64,000 nt of DNA from Actimicrobium sp047621345 (GCA_047621345.1 JBLHLW010000010.1:1-64000); one strand, 5' to 3'. Positions 42,781-52,497 are shown, numbered from the stretch's first letter. Numbers and translations: made by a program. The notes: a model not told the origin generated them from the sequence alone.

Positions 42781-42802
42781 GCGATGGACTCGATTCCATC
42801 GC
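42781..42802 (+). promoter_or_regulatory. Perfect hairpin between infC and rpmI
   Basis: GCGATGGA-CTCGAT-TCCATCGC is an 8-bp perfect stem with no T-run. In the 150-base infC-rpmI gap, where the L20 autoregulatory structure lies in other bacteria, such a hairpin may take part in translational control of rpmI-rplT. The L20 target itself was not identified. Confidence 0.45.
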
Positions 42803-42892
42803 ATAACAAGTGAGAGCAGGCATCCAAGCGCAACGAAATGTTGCCACCTGCAATCATGTTAAAAACGGAGCTGTCCCAAAGACAGAGTTGCT

Positions 42893-43090
42893 ATGCCTAA
42901 AATGAAAACGAAAAGTGCCGCTAAAAAGCGCTTTCGCGTCCGTCCAGGTGGTACCGTCAAACGCGGTTCGGCTTTCAAACGCCACATCTTGACCAAAAAA
43001 ACGACCAAGACCAAGCGTCAACTGCGCGGTGCCAAAGAAGTCCATGCCACAAACATGGTTTCGGTCCGTTCGATGCTTCCGTACGCTTAA
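42893..43090 (+). CDS. rpmI: Ribosomal protein L35
   Basis: A 65-aa basic protein with the family start PKMKTKSAAKKRFRV and ending SMLPYA. A 50S subunit protein. It lies between infC and rplT in the standard order, 28 bases before rplT. The ribosome-binding site is weak (AGAGTTGCT before ATG), as is common when translation is controlled by an upstream structure. Confidence 0.97.
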   Translation: MPKMKTKSAAKKRFRVRPGGTVKRGSAFKRHILTKKTTKTKRQLRGAKEVHATNMVSVRSMLPYA

Positions 43091-43117
43091 CCTCACACTC
43101 AAATTTAAGGAGTTACT

Positions 43118-43477
43118 ATGCCTAGAGTAAAACGTGGGGTCACAGCACGGGCCCGTCATAAAAAAGTTTTAGATCAAGCTAAAGGCTACCGTGGTCGCCG
43201 CAGCAAGGTATACCGTATTGCCAAGCAAGCAGTTATGCGCGCTGGTCAATATGCGTATCGCGATCGCCGCAACAAGAAGCGTGTTTTCCGTGCACTGTGG
43301 ATCACCCGTATTAACGCGGCCAGCCGCGAGCACGGCATGACTTACAGCGTTTTCATGAACGGTCTGAAGCGCGCTTCGATCGGCCTGGACCGCAAAGTTC
43401 TAGCTGACATGGCAGTGATGGACAAGCCAGCATTCGCTGCGATTGTCAATCAGGTAAAGGCCAACTTCGCCGCTTAA
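43118..43477 (+). CDS. rplT: Ribosomal protein L20
   Basis: A 119-aa basic 50S assembly protein: PRVKRGVTARARHKKVL, AKGYRGRRSKVYRIAKQA and YRDRRNKKRVFRALWI are all typical. It usually represses its own operon by binding the messenger. AAGGAG at 43107-43112 precedes the ATG. Followed by a terminator-like hairpin before pheS. Confidence 0.97.
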   Translation: MPRVKRGVTARARHKKVLDQAKGYRGRRSKVYRIAKQAVMRAGQYAYRDRRNKKRVFRALWITRINAASREHGMTYSVFMNGLKRASIGLDRKVLADMAVMDKPAFAAIVNQVKANFAA

Positions 43478-43517
43478 TAGCTGTTGAAGTCAGGACAGTT
43501 TCACACCAGTCCGTCAA

Positions 43518-43555
43518 GCGGGGCAAAGGTTCACACCTGCGCCCCGTTTTGTTTT
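43518..43555 (+). terminator. Terminator/attenuator between rplT and pheS
   Basis: CGGGGC (43519-43524) pairs with GCCCCG (43541-43546), with an inner AGGT/ACCT stem, followed by TTTTGTTTT. No Phe-rich leader peptide was found before it, so it looks like a partial terminator lowering pheST expression relative to ribosomal genes. Confidence 0.75.
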
Positions 43556-43599
43556 CAGTCCCCTATTCGGCCATTTTTCTCCTGAACGGGAAACCTCGC

Positions 43600-44616
43600 A
43601 TGAACCCCCTAGAACAAATCGTATTGCAAGCCCAAACTGATTTTATTGATGCGGCCGACGCGGCTGCATTGGAAAATACAAAAGCCAAATATCTTGGTAA
43701 GACTGGCCTGATTACGGAGCAAATGAAGGCGCTCGGTAAGCTTGCTCCCGACGAGCGCAAAGTCCATGGCGCGATTATTAATGCCGCTAAAGAAAAAATA
43801 GAAGCCGCATTAACCGCGCGACGCGAGGCGCTGGCCGACGCTCAAATGCAAACTCGTCTCGACGCTGAAGCGATTGACGTGACGTTGCCGGGGCGTGGAC
43901 ATGGGATGGGGGGAATCCACCCTGTCATGAGAACTTGGCAACGTGTTGAAGAAATTTTTGCATCGATTGGTTTCGACGTGGCCGATGGTCCGGAAATTGA
44001 AACCGACTGGACGAATTTTACGGCCCTCAATAGCCCGGAAAATCATCCTGCGCGCTCAATGCAGGATACGTTCTATATCGATGGTGAAGATAACGAAGGC
44101 AAGCCCTTGCTTTTGCGTACCCACACGAGTCCGATGCAAGTGCGCTACGCACGCATGAACAAGCCGCCAATTAAAGTGATTGCGCCAGGCCGAACTTACC
44201 GTGTTGACAGTGACGCGACGCATTCTCCGATGTTTCATCAAGTCGAAGGATTATGGATCGCTGAAGACATCAGTTTTGCTGATTTGAAAGGCGTGTACCT
44301 CAACTTTGTTCGCGCTTTCTTCGAAACCGATGATCTGCAAGTCCGCTTTCGTCCCTCGTATTTTCCATTCACCGAGCCATCTGCAGAGATCGATATTGCG
44401 TTTGGGTCGGGACCGTTGAAAGGTCGTTGGCTGGAAGTATCCGGTGCCGGACAAGTGCATCCGTCAGTAGTGCGCAACATGGGAATTGACCCCGAAAAAT
44501 ATATTGGGTTCGCCTTTGGATCAGGCCTGGAACGCCTGACGATGCTGCGCTACGGTATTAGCGACCTCCGCCTGTTTTACGAAGGTGATTTGCGCTTCCT
44601 TAAACAGTTCAACTGA
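43600..44616 (+). CDS. pheS: Phenylalanyl-tRNA synthetase alpha subunit
   Basis: A 338-aa subunit. The N-terminal coiled coil (residues 1-90) is followed by the class II core: GRGHGMGGIHPVMRTW, TDWTNFTALNSPENHPARSMQDTFYI, LLRTHTSPMQVRYA, HSPMFHQVEGLWIA and the C-terminal GFAFGSGLERLTMLRYGI. The alpha subunit carries the catalytic site and pairs with PheT. The start at 43600 fits the family; an open frame continues to 43549 across the terminator T-run and is not used. Confidence 0.96.
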   Translation: MNPLEQIVLQAQTDFIDAADAAALENTKAKYLGKTGLITEQMKALGKLAPDERKVHGAIINAAKEKIEAALTARREALADAQMQTRLDAEAIDVTLPGRGHGMGGIHPVMRTWQRVEEIFASIGFDVADGPEIETDWTNFTALNSPENHPARSMQDTFYIDGEDNEGKPLLLRTHTSPMQVRYARMNKPPIKVIAPGRTYRVDSDATHSPMFHQVEGLWIAEDISFADLKGVYLNFVRAFFETDDLQVRFRPSYFPFTEPSAEIDIAFGSGPLKGRWLEVSGAGQVHPSVVRNMGIDPEKYIGFAFGSGLERLTMLRYGISDLRLFYEGDLRFLKQFN

Positions 44617-44704
44617 TCAACCCGTCTGCGTGATCGTTGACAGGGAAGCGATAACTGGTTTGAATCCTTGTCATCCGCGACAGCCGTAGTCAAAAGGTTT
44701 ACAC

Positions 44705-47134
44705 ATGCAATTTTCAGAAAGCTGGCTCCGTTCAATGGTCAACCCGACGATGACGTCGGACGAACTGTCACACTTGCTCACGATGTCTGGCCTCGAGGTC
44801 GAAGAAGTCGCGCCCGTGGCACCTCCCTTCTCTCATGTCGTAGTCGGTGAAGTACTGGAGTTATCGCGGCATCCGAATGCCGATCGCCTCAATGTCTGTC
44901 AGGTGGATGTCGGCACCGGTACGCTACTCAACATTGTGTGCGGTGCACCGAACGTGCGAGTTGGGATGAAAGTGGTGTGTGCTATGGCCGGCGCGATATT
45001 GCCGCCTGGCGCGGATGGCAACCCGTTCGAGATCAAGGTCGGACAACTACGTGGCGTTGAATCTCAAGGTATGTTGTGTTCCGCCAAAGAGCTCAAGTTA
45101 TCTGATGATCACGGCGGGCTCATCGATTTACCTGAAGATGCGCCGGTAGGCCAAAATTTCCGTGATTATTTTCAGTTAAATGATCTGAAGTTCACGATTA
45201 AGCTCACGCCGAACAAGGCAGACTGTCTCTCCGTGTTGGGTGTGGCGAGAGAGGTCTCCGCACTGACCGGATGTGTGCTGAAAAAACCGACATATCAAAA
45301 AGTGGAAGTAACTCTCGCCGATGTGTTGCCAGTCAAAGTCAGTGCGCCCGACCTATGCGGTCGATTTACTGGCCGTATCATTCGGGGATTGAATGCGCGA
45401 GCGCTAACGCCAGAGTGGATGAAGCAGCGTTTGGAGCGGAGCGGGCAACGCTCTATTTCTGCGCTAGTCGATATTTCGAACTTCGTGATGCTTGAGTTGG
45501 GACAGCCGACACATGTTTTTGATCTTTCCAAAATACATGGTGGACTTGAAGTGCGTTGGGGGCGTTCGGGTGAAACGCTGAAGCTCCTGAACGGTAATAC
45601 TGTCAGCGTGGACGATTGGGTCGGTGTCATCGCCGATGATCATGAAATTGAATCCCTAGCGGGAATCATGGGTGGCGATGCCACTTCAGTGTCGCTCGAT
45701 ACGCAGGACATTTATCTTGAGGCCGCTTTTTGGTACCCGCATGCGATACAGGGTCGGTCACGGCGTTTTAATTTTTCGACCGATGCAGGTCATCGATTTG
45801 AACGTGGAGTCGACTTTGCCGCGACTGTTGACAGTATTGAGCGTATCACCGCTTTGATCATGGAAATCTGTGGCCTTCCGGACGTGACCAAGGTAGGACC
45901 GATCGACGACCAGATCGTGAATCTGCCTGAGCGGAGTCCGGTCCAGTTACGCACCGACCGTGCAAGTAAAGTCATCGGTGTGCCATTTACGGATTTGCAA
46001 GTTGGCGATATTTTCACGCGCTTGGGACTGCAGTATTCACAGTCGCCGGGCTTATTCCAGGTGACGCCGCCGTCATTCAGGTTCGACATTGAGATCGAAG
46101 AAGACCTGATCGAAGAAGTGGCCCGCGTGTTCGGTTTTGAAAATATTCCAGCGCTACCACCGGTTGCTGCCAGTGCGATGCGGATCGATCCTGAAGTGAA
46201 AAGATCCCTGTTCACGTTGCGTCGGCAAATTGCAGACATGGATTATCAAGAGGTCGTTAATTTCAGTTTCGTTGAAGAGGCGTGGGAACGCGATTTCGCC
46301 GGAAATAATCACCCGATCAGGCTTCGAAATCCGATCGCAAGTCAGTTCAGCGTGATGCGGTCAACCTTGATCGGAAGTCTCGTTGCGAATGTCCGCTATA
46401 ACCTCAACCGTAAAGTGGCAAGAATTCGCGTTTTTGAATTTGGTGCGGTTTATCAGCGTGACGTGTCGGTAGAAAATGGTCCTCTGTCAGTAGGTGGTTA
46501 TTCGCAATCCAAACGTCTTGCCGTACTAGCCTATGGTCCGTTAGTTGAGGAGCAATGGGGGCAGCAAACACGCTCTGTTGATTATTTCGATATCAAAGCC
46601 GATCTGGAGTCGTTAATGGCGCCGATTGTGCCGTGCTTTGTACCAAATCAACATCCGGCGCTTCATCCTGGCAGATCGGCCACGATCATGGTTGACGGCA
46701 GGCCAGTCGGTTTCATCGGCGAGCTCCACCCGCGTCTGCAGCAGCGCTATGAACTGGCGCATTCGCCTGTGCTCTTTGAAGTGGAAGCGCAGATTTTGCA
46801 GCAGCGTGCTTTACCTGTCCATCAAGAGCTTTCGAAGTATCCGGCCGTGACGCGGGATTTGGCTGTCGTCGTGGAGCAGCGGATTCAAATGCAAGTTTTG
46901 TTAGATGATTTTGAGCTGGAAGTTATCCAGAATCCGTTATGTAAATCAGTGCAAGCTATTGTTTTATTTGACGAATATCGTGGTGCAGGGTTGCCCGCAG
47001 GGGAGAAAAGTCTTGCATTCAGATTCACCTTGCAAGATACTCAAAGTACACTGCAGGACGACAAAGTTGACGCTGCAATGGCTGCGATGATGTCGTCTGT
47101 GACCAAGAAACATGGCGCGAAATTGCGCACCTAG
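44705..47134 (+). CDS. pheT: Phenylalanyl-tRNA synthetase beta subunit
   Basis: An 809-aa subunit, usual length. tRNA-binding domain (HVVVGEVLELSRHPNADRL) first, then B3/B4 editing region (MLELGQPTHVFDLSKI, GIMGGDATSVS), B5 domain, catalytic-like core (YQEVVNFSFVEEAW, NPIASQFSVMRSTLI) and the ferredoxin-fold anticodon-binding domain at the end (LSKYPAVTRDLAVVVE, FDEYRGAGLPAGEKSLAFR). AAAAGG at 44692-44697 precedes the ATG. Followed after 19 bases by ihfA. Confidence 0.97.
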   Translation: MQFSESWLRSMVNPTMTSDELSHLLTMSGLEVEEVAPVAPPFSHVVVGEVLELSRHPNADRLNVCQVDVGTGTLLNIVCGAPNVRVGMKVVCAMAGAILPPGADGNPFEIKVGQLRGVESQGMLCSAKELKLSDDHGGLIDLPEDAPVGQNFRDYFQLNDLKFTIKLTPNKADCLSVLGVAREVSALTGCVLKKPTYQKVEVTLADVLPVKVSAPDLCGRFTGRIIRGLNARALTPEWMKQRLERSGQRSISALVDISNFVMLELGQPTHVFDLSKIHGGLEVRWGRSGETLKLLNGNTVSVDDWVGVIADDHEIESLAGIMGGDATSVSLDTQDIYLEAAFWYPHAIQGRSRRFNFSTDAGHRFERGVDFAATVDSIERITALIMEICGLPDVTKVGPIDDQIVNLPERSPVQLRTDRASKVIGVPFTDLQVGDIFTRLGLQYSQSPGLFQVTPPSFRFDIEIEEDLIEEVARVFGFENIPALPPVAASAMRIDPEVKRSLFTLRRQIADMDYQEVVNFSFVEEAWERDFAGNNHPIRLRNPIASQFSVMRSTLIGSLVANVRYNLNRKVARIRVFEFGAVYQRDVSVENGPLSVGGYSQSKRLAVLAYGPLVEEQWGQQTRSVDYFDIKADLESLMAPIVPCFVPNQHPALHPGRSATIMVDGRPVGFIGELHPRLQQRYELAHSPVLFEVEAQILQQRALPVHQELSKYPAVTRDLAVVVEQRIQMQVLLDDFELEVIQNPLCKSVQAIVLFDEYRGAGLPAGEKSLAFRFTLQDTQSTLQDDKVDAAMAAMMSSVTKKHGAKLRT

Positions 47135-47153
47135 GGCGGGCGGAAGTTAAACA

Positions 47154-47567
47154 ATGAACGATGTTATTTCGACGCAATTCCAATCTGTGCTGAGCGCTGA
47201 CCTCGATCGTGCGATGTTAGTCGCTCAGGTCCGCTCTCAGGCAGAAAAAGATTTGCCAACGCTGACCAAAGCAGAACTTGCGGAACTTTTGTTCGAGCAG
47301 GTTGGCCTGAACAAGCGGGAAGCAAAGGACATGGTCGAGACTTTCTTTGATGAGATCCGTAACGCGCTGGAGCGAGGCGAGTCAGTAAAGCTGTCGGGTT
47401 ACGGTAATTTTCAACTTCGAGATAAGCCCCAGCGGCCAGGTAGGAACCCAAAGACCGGACAAGAAATTCCCATCACTGCGCGTCGAGTAGTGACTTTTCA
47501 TGCGAGTCAAAAATTGAAAAGCATGGTCGAAAATACAAGTGACGCCACACCTTTAAATGAAGTTTGA
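47154..47567 (+). CDS. ihfA: Integration host factor alpha subunit
   Basis: A 137-aa HU/IHF family protein. The conserved part starts at TLTKAELAELLFEQVGLNKREAKD (about residue 37), with the DNA-bending arm GRNPKTGQEIPITARRVVTFH near 101-121. The N-terminal extension of about 35 residues is longer than in enterobacteria; a later start cannot be excluded, but no closer ATG/GTG with a good binding site is evident. It bends DNA together with IHF beta. The pheT-ihfA-merR order is typical for betaproteobacteria. Confidence 0.94.
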   Translation: MNDVISTQFQSVLSADLDRAMLVAQVRSQAEKDLPTLTKAELAELLFEQVGLNKREAKDMVETFFDEIRNALERGESVKLSGYGNFQLRDKPQRPGRNPKTGQEIPITARRVVTFHASQKLKSMVENTSDATPLNEV

Positions 47568-47575
47568 AGCATCTA

Positions 47576-47965
47576 ATGAACGAGCGATCAAACAAGCCTG
47601 AACATATCGTATTGCCTCAGATACCCGCAAAACGCTACTTCACGATTGGCGAAGTCAGTGAGCTCTGTGGGGTAAAGCCGCATGTTTTACGCTATTGGGA
47701 ACAAGAATTTACGCAATTAAGGCCAGTGAAGAGGCGTGGTAATCGCCGTTATTATCAGCATCACGAAGTACTGTTAATTCGGCGCATCAGAGAATTGCTC
47801 TATGAGCAGGGTTTCACCATCAGTGGAGCGCGTAATAAACTTGATCATCGGCTTATTCGTGACGATGAGATGAATGATGCACCAGAAAATCGGCCATTGA
47901 TTGATCCGTTGTACTCTGAAATTCGCGCGGAATTATTCGAAATTCTTTCGCTCCTTGAGAAATAG
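47576..47965 (+). CDS. MerR family transcriptional regulator
   Basis: A 129-aa protein from ATG 47576. The helix-turn-helix YFTIGEVSELCGVKPHVLRYWEQEF is near residues 22-46, followed by a wing with KRRGNRRYYQHHEVLLI. The effector part is short and acidic with no Cys or His metal ligands, so the inducer is unknown. It follows ihfA by 8 bases and is probably co-transcribed. Confidence 0.92.
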   Translation: MNERSNKPEHIVLPQIPAKRYFTIGEVSELCGVKPHVLRYWEQEFTQLRPVKRRGNRRYYQHHEVLLIRRIRELLYEQGFTISGARNKLDHRLIRDDEMNDAPENRPLIDPLYSEIRAELFEILSLLEK

Positions 47966-47987
47966 GGCGATCAAAAATTGACTACAG

Positions 47988-48491
47988 TCAGAGTGCCGGT
48001 CTCACTGCCACTGTCCCGACATAGCCTTCTGGCAGTGCCAACGACCAACACGTAACACCGACCATCGCCGGTGCGCTCGCCCACTCCACCAATCCGCATC
48101 CGAGCAATTTTAGCTGTGCTTCACGTTGTGTCCATTCGTGTGCGAAGCAGCATGCACGTTCGTCGTCATTGCTACTGGCAATCCGCGCCGTCGCAGTAGG
48201 TCCGAGATAATCGCGCGCGACCACATCCCAGTCCCGCATCAGGCGATCGTTCAGACGCATCACATCAATCCCGACTGCGCCGTGTCTATGCACCGCAGCG
48301 ATCGAGAATCCGGAGGCGTGCGAGATCGAGGTCGAGGCGCCAATTGTCTCAGGCACGTCGCTCAACGCCTGGCGCACCAGCAAGCGGGCTTGCGTCCGAT
48401 CCTCGCCCTGTGGGGTGCGCAGACCAATGAGTAGCAACCCCGATACGGGCATTGTTAGCACTCCCGGCCAGTACTGCAACGCCAGCGTCAT
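47988..48491 (-). CDS. 4'-phosphopantetheinyl transferase (Sfp-type)
   Basis: A short 167-aa member. Magnesium-site motifs: SISHASGFSIAAV near 54-66, GIDVMRLND near 74-82 and FAHEWTQREAQLKLLG near 115-130. It attaches the phosphopantetheine arm to carrier domains. It starts 1 base after the stop of the Pls/PosA-type synthetase, so its substrate is almost surely the carrier domain of that enzyme. Confidence 0.9.
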   Translation of the reverse strand: MTLALQYWPGVLTMPVSGLLLIGLRTPQGEDRTQARLLVRQALSDVPETIGASTSISHASGFSIAAVHRHGAVGIDVMRLNDRLMRDWDVVARDYLGPTATARIASSNDDERACCFAHEWTQREAQLKLLGCGLVEWASAPAMVGVTCWSLALPEGYVGTVAVRPAL

Positions 48492-48492
48492 C

Positions 48493-51400
48493 TTAAAAAA
48501 TGGCCGGTACGGCAGGGCAACCGCGCCAGCTTGATCCCGCCGGGATGAACTCGCCTTTCATCACGAGTGTCAGCGCACCCAGACGCGCGTCGTCGCCGAC
48601 GACAGCGCCGTACAGAACCGAACTGCGCGGCCCCATGTAGACGCGTTTGCCGATGATGACGTGGTCAATCTTCATCACCCGGTCTTCGAACAAATGAGTT
48701 TGCGGGCAAGCCAGCGCATTGATTTCGCTATGGTCGCCGATCGTCACGCAATCGAATTCGGTGATGTCAGTGGTGTCCATGTAGACGCCGCGGCCGATCT
48801 TGCAACCGAGCAGACGGAAGGCCCACGGAAGCATTGGTGTGCCACGCAGGTAGTTCATGAAGTTCAGCACCGCGACGCCTTCGTACAGGTTCGATGCGGC
48901 TTCCGATAACCAGACGAACGGTGTCCACATCGGCACGCTACGTTGGACATAACGGCCCAATACCAGCCACTTGAGCAACGCCACGAACAGGAAACTACCG
49001 GCGCCATACGCCAGTCCAGTGAGAGCGAGGCTGCGCAGCACGGGCCACCAGATCCCGGCGTCGGCCAGTGGCATCAGGTCCAGTACGACGGTGTAGCCGA
49101 CGGCGGTGACGATGGCGTGTGGTGCAATGATGCGGAAGGCTTCGATCAAACCACGTGCCAGTCGCCGTTGCGGCGAAGGGTGATAAGTCAGGTGTTCGGG
49201 AAAACCACTGACGGTTTCGCGCGCCGGCAAGTTGATGGGTGGCGAACCGAACCAGGTGTCGCCGTCCTTCATCAAGTGATTTTCAGGGGCGCGTGAATAA
49301 ACGCCGATCAGCACGTTCTCGGGCAAGATTGTGCCATCAGCAATGTAGGCGCAATTGCCGACAAAGCTGCGACGGGAAATGACCGTGGGCTGCATCGTCA
49401 TCCAGCCACCGTCGATCTGCTCGTCGCCGAGCAGCACCGCATCAGCGATGAAGGTTTCATCTCCGAGGGTCAGCATATCGGGCACCACGCCCAGTGCGGT
49501 TGAAATCTCCGCATCACGGCCGACCTTGGCGCCTAGCAGTCGGTACCAGATCGGCGCGAATACGGTCGCATAAACGCCGTGCAGAACATGCAGGCTGGAT
49601 TCCTGGATCTGGTTGACCAGCCATTTGCGGCAGTAGACATTGCTGTGCACCGGCCAGGTACCCGGTTGCAATCGCGGCAGCAAACCCCATCGGATACCTG
49701 CCGACAAGAGCGCCGTGCAAATGATCATCACCGCAGCAGCAGGGCAGGCCATGATGAAGTACTTGGTCAGCTGGAAGACTTCGTTCGAACTTTGCAGCCA
49801 TGGCGAGCGATCGGCGTCGTCGAGCCAGTCGATCAACATGAAACTCGGAAATACGGGTAGAAAAAACAGCGTCGTGATCAGTAGTGCACCAAAGACGAAA
49901 TAGATCGCTTCGCAGCTTAACCGCAAGCTCGACACTGGCGGGCGCGGCGGATTCGAGGTCATGTCGAAAGGGCCGGTATCGCTGGCCGGGGAACCGCTCC
50001 AGTTGCGTCCTGCCGGGATCGCCATGCCATCGCTCAGTGCCGACTGGGCATCAAGATGGCCGTAATCGCCGATGCGGGTATTGCCTTCCAAAATCGAATA
50101 CGAACCGACGCAGCTGTGTTCGCCGAGGGTGATCGCGCCGATGATGAGCTCACCGTGCTGGACCCGGGCGTTCTCAAAATTGGTGGCATTACCGATACTG
50201 CTGCCGGACCCGATGGTCAGCAAGTGCGCGGCACGCAGCGTCATCGAGCCGATCACGACATCGTTGCCGATACGCGCACCGAGTGCACGCAGCCAGCCGT
50301 TGTAGAGCGACGAGCCGCTGAGCAAATAGGCCGGAGCCGATTCGATCACGCGGTCGGCCAGCCACCAGCGATAATAGGTCAGTCCCCAAAGCGGATAGCG
50401 CCCAGGTTTCAGGCGGCGCACCAGCAGCAGATGAGCAACAATCGCAAAACCGAATTCGAGTAGTGTAGTCAGCATGAAGACCCCGACCGAGGCCGCGATC
50501 GCGCGCACGATCGAGTCGCCCGGATCGCCGGTGAAGTAGTGGTAGGTGAAAAAAGGCGCCAGCCATTGCGCCATGCGCAACGCCACCAACGCGGGGATCG
50601 CCGCAGCTTGACCGGCACCACATAGCCAGCGTCGCCAGGCCGATGGTGGGGTCCAGTTGAGATCCGGTGTGACGGTAGCCGGCGGCGCTTCGGCGAGCAC
50701 GTCGGCGATACGGCCGATCAGCCGGTTCTTGTAGATGTCGCTAACGGTCACATGGGCAAAGCGTGGGTCCGTACGCAAGGCCGAAGCCAGTCGCGCTGCA
50801 AATAGCGAATGTCCGCCAAGGTCGGTAAAGAAATCCAGCGTGCGTCGGATTGGCTGGCCCGGGAACAGCTTGCCGAGTGCACCGAATAGCGCTTCTTCGG
50901 CCATGTTTAGCGGTGTATCCGAAGCCGCCGCATCGATGGCGACAAATGTCAGCGGACGCGCCTTGAGCTGGTTGCGATCAATCTTGCCAGAGGTCAGGCG
51001 CGGCATTTCGGACAGAGTTTCATAGTGCCCCGGCACCATGTAGGGCGGCAGTACTTGCATCAGCGCAGCACGCAGCATGGCAGGTGTCGGTGCGATAGCC
51101 GCATCGGTCACGAGGAAGGCGACCAACTGGTCAATACCTGCTTCCTGGCGCAGCAGTACGGCGGCGGTGCCGACACCGGCCTGCTCGACCAGTACCGCTT
51201 CGATTTCGCCAAGCTCGACGCGAAAACCCCGTATCTTGACTTGCGAATCGGTACGGCCAAGACAATCAATATTGCCGGATTCATCGATGCGAGCAAGATC
51301 GCCGGTGCGGTACAGACGGCGGTCATGTTCGCCTACGGACCAAGGATTGGTGAGGAATTTTTCAGCGGTCAGATCAGGCCGGCCGAGATAGCCGAGTGCC

Positions 51401-52497
51401 ACGCCGGGACCGGTGATGGCCAGTTCACCAAGCGCGCCGCGCGGCAACAGCGTCAGCGCCTGAGCCGGATCGGGATCGATCACCATCAGGCCGTAGTTGG
51501 GCAGTGGTCGGCCTATCGTCACCGGTTCGCCGGCCTGCAGTGTGGCCAGACTGGCGGAGACGGTCGCCTCGGTCGGACCATAGGTATTGAAAATCTGGCG
51601 GCCGGGCTTGGCCCAGCGCGCCACCAGCGCCTGCGGACACATCTCACCGCCGAGGTTGATGAGACGCAAGCTGTCGACGTCGTGGCTGAACAGTGCCAGC
51701 AGCGTCGGCACGGCGTGCAGCACGGTGACTTGGTTATTGGCCAGCGCATGGGGTAGTGCATCGGGATCGGCAGCCAGTTCTTTCGGTGCCAGCCAGAGTG
51801 TGGCGCCGACCAGGTAGCTGATCCAGATTTCTTCGAATGACATGTCGAAGGCGACCGAAAAGCCCTGATAGACACGGTCGGTCTCGCACACACCCAGGAC
51901 CGTATTTTCGCTGCGCAGAAAATGGCAAATTGCCGCCTGACTGATCTCGATGCCCTTCGGTTTCCCGGTCGAGCCGGAGGTGTAAATCACATACGCGGGG
52001 TCATGCACTTGCACGTCGCGGCGACGCGCGTCGGTGGTGGTGACGAGCAGACTTTCGATGGTCCAGACCGGGCAGTTGGCGATCGCCAGTTGCGGGGCAA
52101 AGTGCAGGCAGCTGACGATGCCGGCAGCCTGCGCATCGTCGAGGCAAACTGCAATCCGTTCGACCGGTGTATCGGCATCGAACGGCAACCAGCCGGCGCC
52201 ACTCTTGGCGATGCCGAGCTGGGCGATGAGCAGGTCGATCCCGCGTGGCAACCACAAGCCAACTAGCTGGCCGGCACCGACACCGCTGGCGATCAGGCCG
52301 GCGGCAATGCGGTCGGCGGCGGTGTCAAGTTCGGCGTAAGTCAGCTGGCGCTGTTCGAAGATCAGCGCGACCTGATCGGGAACGCGCTGCGCACTGGCTT
52401 CGAACAGATCTGCCAGAACTTCATGGCGGATCAGGTCGGGGCGGGACGGTCCGTGCAGAACGTCTTGGACGGCATCGGAAAGCGGCGAGGAAGTCAT
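48493..52497 (-). CDS. Pls/PosA-type non-ribosomal peptide synthetase with membrane C-terminus
   Basis: A 1334-aa protein. Adenylation domain at about 25-510: YTSGSTGKPKG at 172-182, FNTYGPTEATVSA near 305, YRTGDLARID near 400 and LTSGKIDRNQLK near 505. Carrier domain with the Ser in DLGGHSL near 565. There is no condensation or thioesterase domain. The C-terminal 700 residues have about six membrane segments alternating with left-handed beta-helix hexapeptide stretches (LGARIGNDVVIGS, LGAKVGRDAEIS, LGCKIGRGVYMD), the layout of poly-epsilon-lysine-type synthetases. It probably makes a short homopolymer of a basic amino acid, but the substrate is not read here. Coupled to its transferase gene. 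Confidence 0.92.
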   Translation of the reverse strand: MTSSPLSDAVQDVLHGPSRPDLIRHEVLADLFEASAQRVPDQVALIFEQRQLTYAELDTAADRIAAGLIASGVGAGQLVGLWLPRGIDLLIAQLGIAKSGAGWLPFDADTPVERIAVCLDDAQAAGIVSCLHFAPQLAIANCPVWTIESLLVTTTDARRRDVQVHDPAYVIYTSGSTGKPKGIEISQAAICHFLRSENTVLGVCETDRVYQGFSVAFDMSFEEIWISYLVGATLWLAPKELAADPDALPHALANNQVTVLHAVPTLLALFSHDVDSLRLINLGGEMCPQALVARWAKPGRQIFNTYGPTEATVSASLATLQAGEPVTIGRPLPNYGLMVIDPDPAQALTLLPRGALGELAITGPGVALGYLGRPDLTAEKFLTNPWSVGEHDRRLYRTGDLARIDESGNIDCLGRTDSQVKIRGFRVELGEIEAVLVEQAGVGTAAVLLRQEAGIDQLVAFLVTDAAIAPTPAMLRAALMQVLPPYMVPGHYETLSEMPRLTSGKIDRNQLKARPLTFVAIDAAASDTPLNMAEEALFGALGKLFPGQPIRRTLDFFTDLGGHSLFAARLASALRTDPRFAHVTVSDIYKNRLIGRIADVLAEAPPATVTPDLNWTPPSAWRRWLCGAGQAAAIPALVALRMAQWLAPFFTYHYFTGDPGDSIVRAIAASVGVFMLTTLLEFGFAIVAHLLLVRRLKPGRYPLWGLTYYRWWLADRVIESAPAYLLSGSSLYNGWLRALGARIGNDVVIGSMTLRAAHLLTIGSGSSIGNATNFENARVQHGELIIGAITLGEHSCVGSYSILEGNTRIGDYGHLDAQSALSDGMAIPAGRNWSGSPASDTGPFDMTSNPPRPPVSSLRLSCEAIYFVFGALLITTLFFLPVFPSFMLIDWLDDADRSPWLQSSNEVFQLTKYFIMACPAAAVMIICTALLSAGIRWGLLPRLQPGTWPVHSNVYCRKWLVNQIQESSLHVLHGVYATVFAPIWYRLLGAKVGRDAEISTALGVVPDMLTLGDETFIADAVLLGDEQIDGGWMTMQPTVISRRSFVGNCAYIADGTILPENVLIGVYSRAPENHLMKDGDTWFGSPPINLPARETVSGFPEHLTYHPSPQRRLARGLIEAFRIIAPHAIVTAVGYTVVLDLMPLADAGIWWPVLRSLALTGLAYGAGSFLFVALLKWLVLGRYVQRSVPMWTPFVWLSEAASNLYEGVAVLNFMNYLRGTPMLPWAFRLLGCKIGRGVYMDTTDITEFDCVTIGDHSEINALACPQTHLFEDRVMKIDHVIIGKRVYMGPRSSVLYGAVVGDDARLGALTLVMKGEFIPAGSSWRGCPAVPAIF

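Noticed and set aside
43549..43600. N-terminal extension of pheS, or a leader peptide for pheST
   Set aside because: The stretch crosses the terminator T-run, has no ribosome-binding site and is not Phe-rich.
47966..47987. tRNA gene after the merR-type gene, as in some betaproteobacteria
   Set aside because: Only 22 bases separate the two genes; no tRNA fits.
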